64,000 bases of DNA from assembly GCA_963575645.1 (NCBI GenBank), contig OY754465.1:4030001-4094000 (forward strand). The letters run 5' to 3'. Both the position numbers and the translations under genes were made by a program. Every line of letters begins with the position of its first letter. Positions within the stretch are counted from its first letter, which is position 1. Under the pieces are notes generated by a model. That model was not told the origin of the DNA and ran no database searches. It was given only the letters and a program-made list of their open reading frames with translations. Shown piece by piece: positions 52,044-63,358 of this stretch. This DNA is from Xanthostigma xanthostigma. Its lineage: Eukaryota > Arthropoda > Insecta > Raphidioptera > Raphidiidae.

Positions 52044-52424
52044 AGTAACTAGAGTACGCTAGTTCGTATGCTTGCAATAAGTGAAAATATCCTCAGTTGA
52101 GAGAAGAAAACCCAGAAAACCAGATATTTGTTTACTCAAATCAAACATTGTTTTGTATCATTAGTTACCACAGACTACAGACATAAGGAAATGTTCTCTC
52201 TCTGAATTGCAGTAACTAGAGTACGCTAGTTCGTATGCTTGTAATAAGTGAAAATGTCATCAGTTGAGAGAGAGAACGCTGCAGAAAACCAGATATTTGT
52301 TTACTCAAATCAAACATTGTTTTGTATCATTAGTTACCACAGACTACAGAGATAAGGAAATGTTCTCTCTCTGAATTGCAGACACTTTCACGGCTCACTC
52401 GCTTACTCTAGTCTAATATCTCTG
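52044..52424. repeat. Foldback family A, tandem dimer
   Basis: GTAACTAGAGTACGCTAGTT starts at 52044 and 52212. Both units contain CCAGATATTTGTTTACTCAA and GTATCATTAGTTACCACAGA. Only the second has the complete right end (GGCTCACTCGCTTACTCTAG). Period 168. Confidence 0.85.
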
Positions 52425-52950
52425 TTTCTGACAGATCTACAAAACAAAAGAAGAGCTGATTTTTTTTTATTTTCAAAATATTTTCGAAACTATAAAGTTT
52501 AGAAAAAAATTTTTTTTAACGAAACTTGAAGATATAAATAGAATAATAAGTCGCTATGAAAAGTATACCATTATTATAGAAAAAAACACCGTTATAGTAT
52601 ATATCTCTAACCCTTTTCCTCTGTCGATAGTATACGATTTCAATTTTGAAAAAAAAACTAAAAAGAACTACAACTGACAGTTGGTATAAATTGTTTAGAA
52701 TCACGTTGAATTCTAGTTTGTGAGTTAAGGGTCGACCGAGGGCGGGAGAATGAATCAATGTTTCAGGAGTGTCGTTAATTGAAAAGCTTATTGTTTCGTT
52801 AAATGTTATCCCGTTTAATACGTCTATGTATATAAATCATTATTGTTATATTTGTGTTCTTGACGTAAATACGTTAAATTATATAAGTTATTTGCTGCTA
52901 AATACGATATACAATGTGTTCAGATATTTATCTAAATAATAGCTGAATAA
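52425..52950. other. Uncharacterised AT-rich stretch
   Basis: No gene or repeat partner recognised. Confidence 0.3.
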
Positions 52951-53545
52951 ATGGCCTTATTCACCGAACATAAGTGAATTTGTATTTTAGGTAACTATTC
53001 CTCCGAATAAATATCGATAATTCAATTAACTAACCATAATTATGTTTACTTCAGGTATAAATCTTTTCTTTCTTACCTCCAGGGTATTGCCTGATAAAAT
53101 AATAATGGCCGCCACATAGATCACAATACCTAACCTATAAACGTGGAGTATTATATCTACAGTTTGCACTTGCGAATTTATTTATGTGTTGTTTATTGAA
53201 GTATTCATAGATAGATAGATAGATTGTAAAGTGTATAACATTAAATTAGTGTAAAACATTAAAGTTGGTGGAAGTTTTGTGTGCAATTGGGTTAGGATAA
53301 AACATTATTTATTTGTAAGACTTCTTTTTTACATTTACGCTAACGCCACCGGTCTATTTTTTGGGTGAACGTCAAAATATTCAACAAAAAGAGCAAGGAG
53401 TATAGTGTAGTGTATATTTATTATTTAACTAACTTTTTTACCTGATATTTTCCTTGGTGAATTCAAAATAAGTTTTATTTTAACGAATAAATTTGTTCAA
53501 AGATCAGTAACTTCTTTCTTTAATAGTGTTCGGTGAATATGGGCA
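52951..53545. mobile_element. MITE candidate with TATTCACCGAACA ends
   Basis: ATGGCCTTATTCACCGAACA at the left and TGTTCGGTGAATATGGGCAT at the right form 20 bp inverted ends with two mismatches. The interior is AT-rich with a GATA tract near 53209. No target duplication identified. Confidence 0.5.
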
Positions 53546-53635
53546 TTATTGTCATTTCCAAAACATTATAGTTAACGAAGGAGATTTATTTGATTGAGGA
53601 ACAATAGAAATAAGCTTTACCAAAGTATCGCTTGT

Positions 53636-53674
53636 GGCCAACGTTTCGAAAAATATATTTTTATCCTCAGGGCC
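53636..53674 (-). ncRNA. Hammerhead-like stem-loop 8
   Basis: Minus strand: GGCC, CUGAGGA, U, A-U-rich hairpin (AAAAAUAUAUUUUU), C, GAA, ACGU, U, GGCC. Core strands are perfect (position 7 = G). Confidence 0.5.
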
Positions 53675-54579
53675 TATGAACATGTATAGTATTCAATTAC
53701 TTTAATATTCCCAGATAGACAAGTATGAGACTCATGGGTATGATGAAAATGAATTATCCAAATTTTACAGAATATTGAACGTATTTTATTTGACGAAATT
53801 AGTATATGAGAGATTTAGATCAAATTGACATCATCAGAAAAGTGTAATGTAAGCACCGAAAATGTAGAAAAGTATTGAATGAATAGTGTGTCAACAATGT
53901 GACAATTTTTTGGGTCATTTAATTGAGACAACATTCATAATTGAATTTGAAGCATTTATGATACATCTGATGATGGAAAAATGCAGCTAATTGTGAATGC
54001 ATTCGATGCATAGTTTTTGTAAACATAATGTGACATTCGCATGAACTAAGTTGATTAGATCAACATTGATGGTTTTGATTGCAGCAACTTTGATACATCT
54101 CATGACGACAATATGTTACTAATATTAGATACATAAAATATATTATATTTTGCATCCAATGTGTGACATTCCGTGTATTCATTTAATGTAAACAATGGTG
54201 TCGACTCCATTCATGATTATAAATTCAATACAAAAATATACCACTACTATTTTCTCTTACTCTTATCTTATTTTGACCAATTAAAATGCATCCCCTACCA
54301 AGAAATAAAATTTTTCTAAGAATTTCGACCAAGAAAATATATTTGAGCGTCAGTTTGCTGTAAGCTTTAACGAGTTTTGCTGTCCAGAGCTCTATCGTGG
54401 TGCGAGTTATTATATAATAATTATAATTATGTATGTATAAGAACGTTCGTGTGATTACACCAGATGACCAGTGAATTTAAGCAAGACATTATAAATTAAA
54501 AATGCGGACCAAATTGTCTAAAAAAAGGAAATTTTTGGGGACAAAAATGATGAAAGTATTCATGAGTAAGTATGGCTTC

Positions 54580-54900
54580 TTATTTGTCGAAGAAAGATAT
54601 GTTTAATAAGATTTAACAAGTTATTATGGTATTCCACTAGATTTCTTATATTTTATCTTTATTACAGGCGCAGCAAAAAGAACAAATTTACATTAGCTGA
54701 ATTCGCGACTGATTTCACGGAAGTATTACACACGTTTAAGCAAATGTCCAAGAATGCAAAAAAGAAGAGAACGTTGATTAATCAAAGACAAGAAGAAACT
54801 TCGTATTTGTTGTCAGATGATGAGGAACATAATTTTTCAAGCAACGATATGTTAAATACGCAATACACTTTAATCATTATATTTTTACTGTAATTATCTC
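54580..54900 (+). CDS. Probable C-terminal exon of the CCCAGATAGACA transposon
   Basis: The exon starts after TATTTTATCTTTATTACAG (about 54668) and stays open to a TAA near 54893: RSKKNKFTLAEFATDFTEVL, then FKQMSKNAKKKRTL, then a Gln/Glu stretch, LLSDDEEHNF and a hydrophobic end. A plausible donor (CATGA|GTAAGT) is at about 54567; the frame that fits would read DKNDESIHE before it. An AATAAAATC poly-A-like word follows at about 54920. The basic-then-acidic layout suits a nuclear protein. Family not recognised. The start is uncertain, so the coordinates cover intron end plus exon. Confidence 0.4.
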
Positions 54901-55011
54901 ACTTTGTATTTAATTAAAAAAATAAAATCAAACGTCAGCTGAATAAAACTTTTGTATATTTTATTATTTATCTGTGTGTATTCATCTATGATTATCATAT
55001 TGTGATCATTT

Positions 55012-55158
55012 CATGACAACATAAGAAAATTTCAAAATTCCTAAAAATATACTCATTTCCATGAAAAATTTATTTGAATGATATGCATATAATTCAAATA
55101 AATTTTTCATGGAAATGAGTTTTATTTAGGAATTTTGAAATTTTCTTATGTTGTCATG
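55012..55158. repeat. Foldback with about 67-bp arms
   Basis: CATGACAACATAAGAAAATT at 55012 and its complement ending at 55158 pair over 67-68 bases with a few differences near CCTAAA(A/T)A, around a 12 bp loop. Confidence 0.9.
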
Positions 55159-55814
55159 GTTATGCTCACAATATGAAGCAAATATGAGTCAACGATATTC
55201 ATCACAGAAATAAGCAAATTTGAAGTAATTTTCAATCTTTCTAACACCGTCATAGAATGTACATAATATGAAGCAAATATGAGTCAACGATATTCATCAT
55301 AGGAATAAGTATATTTTGTAGGAATGTTGAATCTTTCAAATATTATCATGATCTACTGTTAATATGAAGACAACTTTTAGTTGAAGATTATTAGTATCCA
55401 TTTGATTCAATATTTATACAATATATACTCAACGAATTCTGTCATGATTTTCATTCACTATGAGCTCACACAGGCACTCATAATAGGTCCATGGTGAGTT
55501 CATTTCATGTATCAAAAATGATCTAAATTTGCAGTAAATTTGCTGTAAACCTGTCTATCTGGGTTATTATGATTTTAAAATTACAAATAAATGCATTACA
55601 AATCAGATAAACCAAACATTATGACATTATACCTCAATGCAAGTTGAGATGGTAAATTGTGCAGATTATTCTAGTATAAATCTGCACAATTTACCATCTC
55701 AATTCTTGCATTGAGGTATGTTATAATGTTTGGTTTATGTGATTTGTAAGGCATTTATTTGTAATTTAGAAATCATAATAATATTAATTTAATTGAATAC
55801 TATACATGTTCATA

Positions 55815-55853
55815 GGCCTTGAGGATGAAAATATAATTTTCGAAACGTTGGCC
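55815..55853 (+). ncRNA. Hammerhead-like stem-loop 9
   Basis: GGCC, UUGAGGA, U, hairpin GAAAA-UAUAA-UUUUC, GAA, ACGU, U, GGCC. One core change (C3 to U). The downstream sequence ACAAGCGATACTTTGGTAAA is shared with copies 5 and 8. Confidence 0.5.
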
Positions 55854-55935
55854 ACAAGCGATACTTTGGTAAAGCTTATTTCTAATCTCCTTCAATACAT
55901 ATTTTGGAACAAAACTTCTACTAATTATAGTTAAC

Positions 55936-56332
55936 CATGCACACGGGAGGGTTTTAATGTCAATTATGTTATCCTTCATTCACTCTGCGACGCACTGTAT
56001 GTACAGAAACGGTAATGTTTATTCTGTGCATGTATTAAATAGACGTATGCAATTGTGTGTATCTATTGTTAATTAACATTACGTTGACAACTAAGGTTAT
56101 TCAAATCTGATTAGAAAACATACAGGAATTGTAAGATTCGAAAGGATATAGTAGGCAGATTACACCCACGCATTATTATTGAAGCCGGCTTAAAGCAACG
56201 TGACCACCATTTTTTATGCAGTGCTCGGAAAATGATTTGACACGTGAGGGTTAGTAAAGAAAATTATGAACACAAAATATTTAAATCATATTATTTTAAA
56301 AAAAGAATAACTAAGATAATAATAAATTCCTT
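55936..56332. other. Uncharacterised stretch
   Basis: No gene or repeat partner recognised. Confidence 0.3.
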
Positions 56333-56760
56333 TAAGAGTATTCGTCCCTGCAAATACCCCCTGCACCCTTCATCTCAAATCTTTTCCCCTCGCCTAAAAA
56401 CGGTTCGCGCTCTCCCGACACTATTTTTAAAGCTAGAGGGTTCTGGTAAACGCCAAATGAAAGACAAAGAAACAGACTACAGATCCTTCAGGCGAATTTT
56501 TTGAAAAAAAATTCCTGAAAAAACTTACAACCTTTTGAAAAAAATAATAAGTTACGTAATATTTCACACGTAGGCGAAACTGTTTTTCAAAAAATTCGCC
56601 TGAACGATCTGTAGTCTGATTCTTTGTCTTTCATTTGGCGTTTACCAGAACCTTCTAGCTTTAAAAATAGCGTCGGGAGAGCGCGAACCGTTTTTAGGCG
56701 AGGGGAAAAGATTTGAGATGAAGGGTGCAGGGGGTATTTGCAGGAACGAATACTCTTAAC
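56333..56760. repeat. Foldback with about 178-bp arms
   Basis: 56333-56510 and 56583-56760 are inverted copies: AGAGTATTCGTCCCTGCAAA, CTTTTCCCCTCGCCTAAAAA and CTTCAGGCGAATTTTTTGAA. Two nearly identical translated frames from the arms are artefacts of this. Confidence 0.9.
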
Positions 56761-57074
56761 TCCTAAGTGGCGCATAGGGCCTCTACGAAAATTTTGAATC
56801 TAGTCCTATCTTTTGTCATATTTTAGACTTGAAGCCAGGTAGTTCCTTGTTCCATAACTTCTTCACGAACAGTTCTTCTCCAAGATATTTTTGGTCTTCC
56901 TGTTTTTCGGTATCCCTGTGGGTTCCAATCCAAGGCTCTCTCTGCTATGTCGTCATCTGTCTTTCGTAGCGTGTGTCCTATCCAATTCCATTTCCTACGT
57001 TTTATAGTTATATAGATTTGTTCAAGACATGCACGTTTCCAAAGTTCGTTGTTCAAGACGTGTTCATATACCAT
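56755..57074 (-). pseudogene. LINE (RTE/CR1-type) ORF C-terminus
   Basis: Minus strand: the frame from 57074 reads RRKWNWIGHTLRKTDDDIAE, then ALDWNPQGYRKTGRPKISWR, then WLQV and a stop, after which NMTKDRTRFKIFVEALCAT continues in the same frame. Insect non-LTR elements often end with KW.WIGH.LR......A..WNPQG.R..GRP..TWRR...E......W.......DR..W...V.ALC. The stop after WLQV shows decay, and the reverse transcriptase domain upstream is missing. It abuts the foldback. Confidence 0.85.
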
Positions 57075-57117
57075 TTCACCTTGAATAATTGAGATAATAA
57101 ACTTTTATTTGTCAATA

Positions 57118-57839
57118 TTAAGGAGGTTGAGCCGTTTTACGAAGATAATGAAAAAAATCTGAAATAAAGTTTTTTTACTAGATTTTTTTATGACAAAATT
57201 CCTGTAAAAAATCCAAAATCATTAGGAAATTTATAAAGTTAAAAATTAAAAAAAAAAATTACATGTAGTCTTATGGAAAATATGTCAACCTAGCATGCAA
57301 ACGGTACATTTTAATTTTTTGCAAATAACCAAATAATGTTAGCAGTTTCGAAAACTAACTACTTATGTAAAGAATCGATGTCTTATGCATATTTTAATAT
57401 TTTTTCCAATTTAATTAGGAGACTTTTAATCAATAAAAAAAATTATTAAACCTTAGCACTTTTCGATTATGGACTTTTATTCTTGACAATTTTAACAATT
57501 TTAATTGAATTTTCAACTTTTTAGTGATTTAATTTTAATTTTTATAACTTCTAATTTCTTTTTTTAATTATTTACTGCAAAAAATAATTAAAATACAGAT
57601 ATTTACATAAATTTATTTTTTCTCACCTAACTTTGTACAAAAAATTCAAAAGTTAGTCCATTAAGTAAAATACTGAAATAATTAATTAATATTAAAAAAA
57701 AATATTTATTTATGCCTTTATGACAATAATTTATTGGTGTCATCGACTTATAACCTTTTGTAAAAATGTATTATGGAAAAGTTCCCATTTAGAATTCGAC
57801 TTACTTTTGATTGAGACTGTAACGCATCAACCTCCTTAA
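57118..57839. mobile_element. TTAA-flanked MITE with GGAGGTTGA ends
   Basis: TTAA|GGAGGTTGA at the left and TCAACCTCC|TTAA at the right. TTAA duplication suggests piggyBac-type movement, but the termini do not start CCC as most piggyBac elements do. The interior is very AT-rich without frames. Confidence 0.55.
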
Positions 57840-58375
57840 ATATGATTTTGTTTTACGAGCACAATTTACCAATATTTGTTTTGTTTTTTTCAAGTTAAAC
57901 CACCTGTGTCATAGAATATTTGGAAAGGAGTTAGGTATATTGCAAAATCAGTTTTGTATAATATGCAACATCTATTGTCATTTTTCCAATATAAATATAT
58001 TGCAAACCTAACAATAGGTAAAATAATAAAGACAATGAAATTTGCTACAAGCAAGAGCAATGTATATATGTTTCACACAGGTGTAAGCTATTTCGTTTCC
58101 CAAAGAATATTTGAAATTTCCCGCTGGGAAGTCATTTTATTAAAATGTAAATACGGATTGAAATGCGACAAATGGCTATTTATTAATGTTTTTTTAGATT
58201 ACATTAGCACTAAATTATTCTAATCGACGTATCTACAGCTGCTAAAATGACTAAATAAGAAGAAGAAGAGCTCTCTGTAGGCACAGATCACCTGGAGAAT
58301 CAACCTATTAATTTGTTAGTACAGTCAATTATAAATATTTTGCAAGTATTCAATAGATTTATAAAAAAATATATT
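57840..58375. other. Unassigned, with a possible LINE tail
   Basis: The 89-codon frame at 57954-58223 shows no family. AAAATGACTAAATAAGAAGA with a (GAA) run at 58240-58268 resembles the 3' end of an RTE-type LINE. Confidence 0.35.
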
Positions 58376-58629
58376 TAGGTATACAAAAAATCATATTATA
58401 AAAACGCGACCGCTCAAAAAGGGAGGGAATGAGTCGGAAAACTTCGGGGCACAGCATATTGTGACAAAATGAAGCGAGGGTTCCTCCGAGAACCGAAGAT
58501 TCTCTTAGTTTTAAATAAGTTTAAAATAAATATTGTATCAGATATAAAAATTATATCAGCCAAATTAAAGTGTTACGGGAAAAATATTGTTCAATCTCAA
58601 TCGCGTGCGAAGCCGCGGGCAGCAGCTAG
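58376..58629 (+). mobile_element. Helitron-like/CTAGT-ended fragment
   Basis: Ends GCGAAGCCGCGGGCAGCAGC then TAG|T, similar to the minus-strand end of the 1265 element. The 5' boundary is uncertain. Confidence 0.5.
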
Positions 58630-58801
58630 TTTGTAATAAGTTGACATTGATTTGATTCATTTATTCATAAAATGGAAGTTTTTAGGACCATTTTCTTAAA
58701 ACAACGTCGAAGAGTCGAATGCGCAGTAGAGATTATTATTTGCCAAACAAAATTAACTGTGGGGCTTATACTGTACCCAAAGAATGAATTTATAATAATA
58801 T
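58630..58801. other. Short unassigned stretch
   Basis: No repeat partner recognised. Confidence 0.3.
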
Positions 58802-59214
58802 TAGCGGTCCGTCCCGGTTTCACCCGGGTGCGATAGATATAACTGTGCTAAATGTATTTCGTTTGCGGCCCGGCGTCTGAACTAATAACTTTTAAGCAAA
58901 TTCTACCTGATTTGATTCTCAACTAATAGCTTTGAGCGAATTCTAATAGATGTGGCTACTTGGTACTAAAACAGTTTTTTTTTGCTTCTGAAGTCTGAAC
59001 TAATAGCTTTGAGTAAATTCTATCAGATGTCGCTGCATGTTACTAAAACAATTTTTTTTGAAGAAAACGCCGTTATTTTGTACAAAATATTTAATAAAAA
59101 CTATCCTATAGCGCAAGGCACATTTACAATATTTTATTAAAGTCGGTTCAGTGGGTTCGAAGATTAACGCGGCCAAAATTGTGACACGAGAATTTTATAT
59201 ATATTATATAGAGA
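58802..59214 (-). mobile_element. Helitron-like element
   Basis: The minus strand ends with the CCCGG-GTGAAA-CCGGG hairpin and ACGGACCGCTAA (CTRR). It contains two copies of AGCTATTAGTTCAGAC-type words and CAGCGACATCTGATAG. It matches 49501-49840. Confidence 0.65.
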
Positions 59215-59275
59215 GAGATATATAATGATTATAATCACACTGACTGAAATATTTTTCCTTTTTCAATTAACGTAA

Positions 59276-59506
59276 TCTATACTAATAATATAAAGAGGTA
59301 AAGTATGTAAGTAATCTCCGAAACTACTCAACCAATTTCAAAATTTTTTCACCAATATTTTGAATGGACCTTCAGGATGGATATAGGCTATATATTTATC
59401 GCGTTAAAATAAAACCGCTTTTCGTGGAGACCAATTCTGCAACATAAGTCGACGAAAAAACGGCGACAATTTTACAAATTCGGGGGAAGCCGGACCGGGC
59501 CGCTAG
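59276..59506 (+). mobile_element. Helitron-like element, short
   Basis: Starts TCTATACTAATAATATAAAG, contains AATCTCCGAAACTACTCAAC, and ends GGAAGCCGGACCGGGCCGC then TAG|A. It has TC/CTAG termini without target duplication. Confidence 0.7.
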
Positions 59507-60268
59507 AATTGCATATTTTCTATATTGCGTCTGAAAAACTGAGTGTCTAATGCATTAAAATCACATTTGGCTTGCACCTTAAGCCACACCTGTTGTTTTA
59601 CTGCTGAACAGTGATGCTTCCCTCAAGTGTTTCGTGCATTCTGCACTGTCTCGTTCAGGTACGGTATACGCTTCGACCCCAAAGGTTTTGATTACATTTT
59701 TCACTGACAGTATTAACCCAATCACGTAATTATTTATCTAAAAGTTTAGTTGACTATAAGTGAACCATTCAAATTATTGACCGCACAATATTTTGTTTGT
59801 TTTATCAGTTTGTTGTATAGTTACTGTCTGTTACCCGTGTTGATTTTTGCAACGACTGGTTGTTTGGAGTCGGTTATGGTCTGGAGCGTATCCAATAACA
59901 TATTTTGCAGCATCAGCATCCAAATGATGCAATTACAAAGCAAATACGGCTATCCTTACACTGAAATGCATTTTTATATTGCGTTCTCTCTCTCTAACGT
60001 TCAGTCGCACCAACTGTTGTGTCGTGATGACAGGAATACACTGTTTAAACTGTCTTAAAGGTGTGACATAAAATGCACCATTGTCTAGGAGTGGCAAACG
60101 TTTCTGTCTGGGAATTAAACTGTTTAAATTAAACTCGTATATTTACATTTTCTAAGATACTTGACTGAATGAAATTTTAGAAAAAAATCAGTAAAATTGG
60201 TGAAATTTTATAACCTATAGTTCAGGGGTGTCAGACAGATTTTTCTAAAGGGCCCAGTGCCAGATGCT
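59507..60268. other. Uncharacterised stretch
   Basis: The 102-codon frame at 59750-60058 has hydrophobic stretches but no recognisable family and no splice sites I would trust. Confidence 0.3.
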
Positions 60269-60429
60269 TCGCTCCTATTAGTCGTAGCGTGATATTATAT
60301 AGCCGATAGCCTTCCTCGAAAATTGGGCTATCCAACAAAAAATAATTTTCAATTTGAACCAGTTGTTCCTGAGATCAGCGCGTTCAACCAAACAAACGAA
60401 CAAACAAACTTTATATACTACAGTATAGA
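60269..60429 (-). mobile_element. Helitron-like fragment of the 22 kb family
   Basis: GCTCCTATTAGTCGTAGCGT to CTACAGTATAGAT is the 5' half of the family (minus orientation). The 3' half is missing. Confidence 0.7.
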
Positions 60430-60790
60430 TTATATGGATTTCTCCTGAATCGATTTTATCTGTGCTCATTCGTACGCATCGTGATAAAACATATATTGTG
60501 TACTTCATTAAAACGAAGAGATCGATGCATGTTTCATCACAATCTGTGCGAATTAACACACTCAAATCGGACCAGACACTTTTTTTCCTTCCCGTATTTA
60601 TATTTAGGTTTTATTAGTGTCTTTAAAGCATCGTTTATTTTTATAACGCATTCGGTTTCACTGTAGAAAGTGAATATTTGTTACAAACACACGCTTCTTT
60701 TTTACTGTCGGGATTCAAACCCGAGACTTTCAGTTTCGCGCTGACTGACTTATCAATTACATACTGTACAGTTACAAAACTAAATAATAA
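60430..60790. other. Unassigned, with a tRNA-derived fragment
   Basis: The minus strand near 60705-60750 reads GGGTTTGAATCCCGACAG (B box) after GCGCGAAACTGAAAGTC. This is a likely SINE head fragment; the rest is unassigned. Confidence 0.35.
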
Positions 60791-61246
60791 CTTTTATTCA
60801 ACACGCGTGAGTAATATATAATTTCGGGGCCCTGCTAAATTCGGGAGAAATAATAAATTACTTCATGTTGACGCGTAGAGTGCGGATTATGAGCCGAAAC
60901 TGTACGGTAATGTATTACTGCACAGTTTCTGGACCAATAGGAACGCGGTAGCGATTTGTATACATAAAAACAGCATCGCAATTCAGCGAAAGTCAGGGCC
61001 ATCTTGTGTGTATCGAGGGCGGTGGGTACGTCAATCAATGAAGTGATTTATTATTTATCCCTCTTTTATCAGTGCCCCGATTACATACCTATTACTCGTG
61101 CTAGTTGAATAAAGTATTATGTGCGACTATTGATCGAATGAGAATATTCCACTCACGTGTTTCCGCACTCGCTACTCTCGTGCAGCAAATTTCACGCTCA
61201 TGGAATCTTTTCCTTCTCTCACTATAGTCGCACAATATACTATTAT
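60791..61246. mobile_element. Element family T, short copy 2
   Basis: Left end TTCAACACGCGTGAGTAATA and inverted partner near 61067-61104 (CAGTGCCCCGATTACATACC, TTACTCGTGCTAGTTGAATA). Differs from the long copy by loss of about 640 bp between GATTTATTATT and TCCCTCTTTTATC. Confidence 0.75.
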
Positions 61247-61822
61247 TTCCCAAAAATAATAAACTTATAATAGTATTTGCACGTCGCACCTGTACTTCTT
61301 ATTATTTGCGTAGTGTGTGTTTTTATTGTGATTGAATTAATCATTATTAATATAATTAATTACCTGTTATTATTGTCTTACTTAACTTGCATGTAATGTA
61401 TTGTATAATGTAAATGTTATACACTTTTGACTGAAAGAATTACAGTGCGAAAAAAGTTGTATCAAACATAGTGTTTAAAACACATAAATTTAACTACAAA
61501 ATCTGACTATCTTACAGGTATTGGAACTGTCAAAAAAATAATTAGTACATAAGACATTTTAATTTATTACCTTTTTCAAGGTTCTCAAAATAATTTACCG
61601 ATGTTATAAGAAGAAAAAACAATAATTCATGCTTTTGTCCTGTAAAGAGAATGCGCAATGGTTTACCTTAATAAGGAAACGAACAATCGATTGTAGGGGA
61701 AACATGCCCGTATTTTTGTTCTTCAAATTGGGCAAATGTCTGGATCTAATTTAATACTGTCTTTGATACGGTTATTGATATTTGAGTAGAATTTTTCACA
61801 ATTAGATAAAAACAGGGAAATC
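61247..61822. other. Uncharacterised AT-rich stretch
   Basis: No gene or repeat partner recognised. Confidence 0.3.
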
Positions 61823-62168
61823 AGTTTAAAATCAATTACAAAGTTCCGCCCGACATACACGAAAAGCGAGTTAATGTAAACGTGGTAAAGTATTTTCTCG
61901 TATTGTCATCTAATTCTGAGTTATGTTAAAAATGTCAAGTCTCTATCTCATCAGGAAATTAGTTTAAAATCAATTACAAAGTTCCGCCCGACATACACGA
62001 AAAGCGAGTTAATGTAAACGTGGTAAAGTATTTTCTCGTATTGTCATCTAATTCTGAGTTATGTTAAAAATTTCAAGTCTCTATCTCATCAGGAAATTAG
62101 TTTAAAATCAATTACAAAGTTCCGCCCGACATACACTAAAAGCAAGTTAATATAAACGTGGTAAAATA
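61823..62168 (+). repeat. Tandem repeat, period 138 bp, 2.5 units
   Basis: AGTTTAAAATCAATTACAAA starts at 61823, 61961 and 62099. Units one and two are nearly identical through CTCTATCTCATCAGGAAATT; the third stops after GTGGTAAAATA. Confidence 0.95.
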
Positions 62169-62704
62169 AAAACAAATTATATCCGAAACCAACAATCCAA
62201 TTTATAGAGATGCATGTGTGCATTTTACTAAAATCTGAATAACCGAATTAAAATGGTTGCTCTTTGATGAGATTCTCGAACGAGTCATAATTATTGAAGC
62301 AGCCATGTTGGTGATAAATCAATCAATAGGCGTTTTTTTAAAAATAAATCCACTGAACGGGCATCTGAAACGGTGTAACACGGACATGATGATGAGTAAT
62401 TTAGTTACGGAACCACACATAAGATGTATTTGAGCCAAGTGCAAGACATTTCTAGTATTATATTGCAATCATCACTTAGCTGTTGTTTGGTTTATGAAAA
62501 ACATACATATTTACATCTGCTCAAAGTAAAGAAGACTGTCGCGTCACTATGGTACATCACTTTGTGTCACCAGTTAAACGCCGACGCAGGCCAGTTGGCT
62601 TCGGACGCTGATTTATTGCACCAGTTCTGAATTAAACATCTCTTTGCCCAATATGCCATTTCTTTCTTATGTACATTTCTTATTTATATACATCTGCATA
62701 ATAT
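62169..62704. other. Uncharacterised stretch
   Basis: No gene or repeat partner recognised. Ends in the ATAT target site of the LTR. Confidence 0.3.
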
Positions 62705-63358
62705 TGTTACACGCTCCCCGTTGCGACGACAACAATCGACTCGTCATTCTAACAAAGCCAGACATTGTTGTCTAACAACAATCGGCTCGTCATTCTGACA
62801 ATGATACACAGATTGTTGTGGGGAAACAACAATCGACTTGATGTTCCTACAATATGCGTAGGTAGAAAGGGCTTTGTTGCCAAATTCCAGAACATTCTGG
62901 AAAGCCTACCCGGCGCCTATAAATACAACGAGCTCGGTGAGTCTAGCTAGTCAGTCAGTGTAACAGTACGTACAGTGGGTTACAAAACATAAATTGTTCA
63001 GTCGGTACAATAGTACCGAGGTAACTGTGTAAATAAATGCTAGTGCAGTGTGGTTAATAAAACATTGACTGAAGTTATATAAATCTGGTTTAACATAAAT
63101 AATTTCTTGCAAATAGTCGTGTGTATATAGTTAATAGACAAGTGTGTAAATAAACTTTGGTGTGTTCCTGCATTGTAAATATTTTGTGTACATAATTAGT
63201 GACTTTATATTCTTCGTTAATTATTCTTTTATTTTATTAGTCAGAATTTTTCTGTTACGTTAAAGAAGTACTTTCGTTTTGGTGTTTAACTGTTTTGTTA
63301 AACGTTTATTATTGTAAATAAAATAGTTTCTACCACATACTAGAACAGTTTTGTTACA
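62705..63358 (+). mobile_element. Solo LTR with 4-bp target duplication
   Basis: Begins TGTTACACGCTCCCC and ends AGAACAGTTTTGTTACA, flanked by ATAT on both sides (62701-62704, 63359-63362). The 654 bp unit has repeated CAACAATCGG words, a heat-shock element, a TATA box, an initiator and several AATAAA words downstream. No primer-binding site follows, so it is a solo LTR. A 4 bp duplication fits a Ty3/gypsy- or BEL-type element. A diverged relative lies at 1873-2205. Confidence 0.8.
62885..62956 (+). promoter_or_regulatory. Heat-shock-type core promoter in the LTR
   Basis: TTCCAGAACATTCTGGAA (62885-62902) is a perfect four-unit heat-shock element: TTC-GAA-TTC-GAA at 5 bp steps. TATAAATA is at 62918-62925 and TCAGTCAGT, an arthropod initiator, is at 62951 with its A at 62953, about 35 bases from the TATA start. 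Known biology: HSF binds such arrays. Inference: this LTR is heat-inducible. Confidence 0.75.

Larger units (their letters stand above)
53710..55563 (+). mobile_element. 1.85-kb transposon with CCCAGATAGACA ends
   Basis: Starts CCCAGATAGACAAGT and ends ACCTGTCTATCTGGG. Comparing the interrupted arm with the intact arm of the host palindrome (TTAATATTATTATGATT) indicates a 2 bp TT duplication. The interior has repeated CAT/ATG-rich words, a two-exon frame and a 67 bp foldback. The superfamily is unclear; a 2 bp duplication would fit CACTA-like elements, but the terminus is not CACT. Confidence 0.65.
53578..55923. mobile_element. Palindromic family H retroelement insertion with 12-bp target duplication
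   Basis: ATTATAGTTAAC flanks the block at 53566-53577 and 55924-55935. The left piece (53578-53709, continuing at 55564-55667) and the right piece (55679-55923) are inverted copies of one retroelement, about 235-245 bp each, facing each other over 11 bp. A 1.85 kb transposon sits inside the left copy. Each arm has a hammerhead-like motif. Confidence 0.8.

Noticed and set aside
56244..56504. Frame shared with 56587-56775
   Set aside because: The two frames are the two arms of one foldback.
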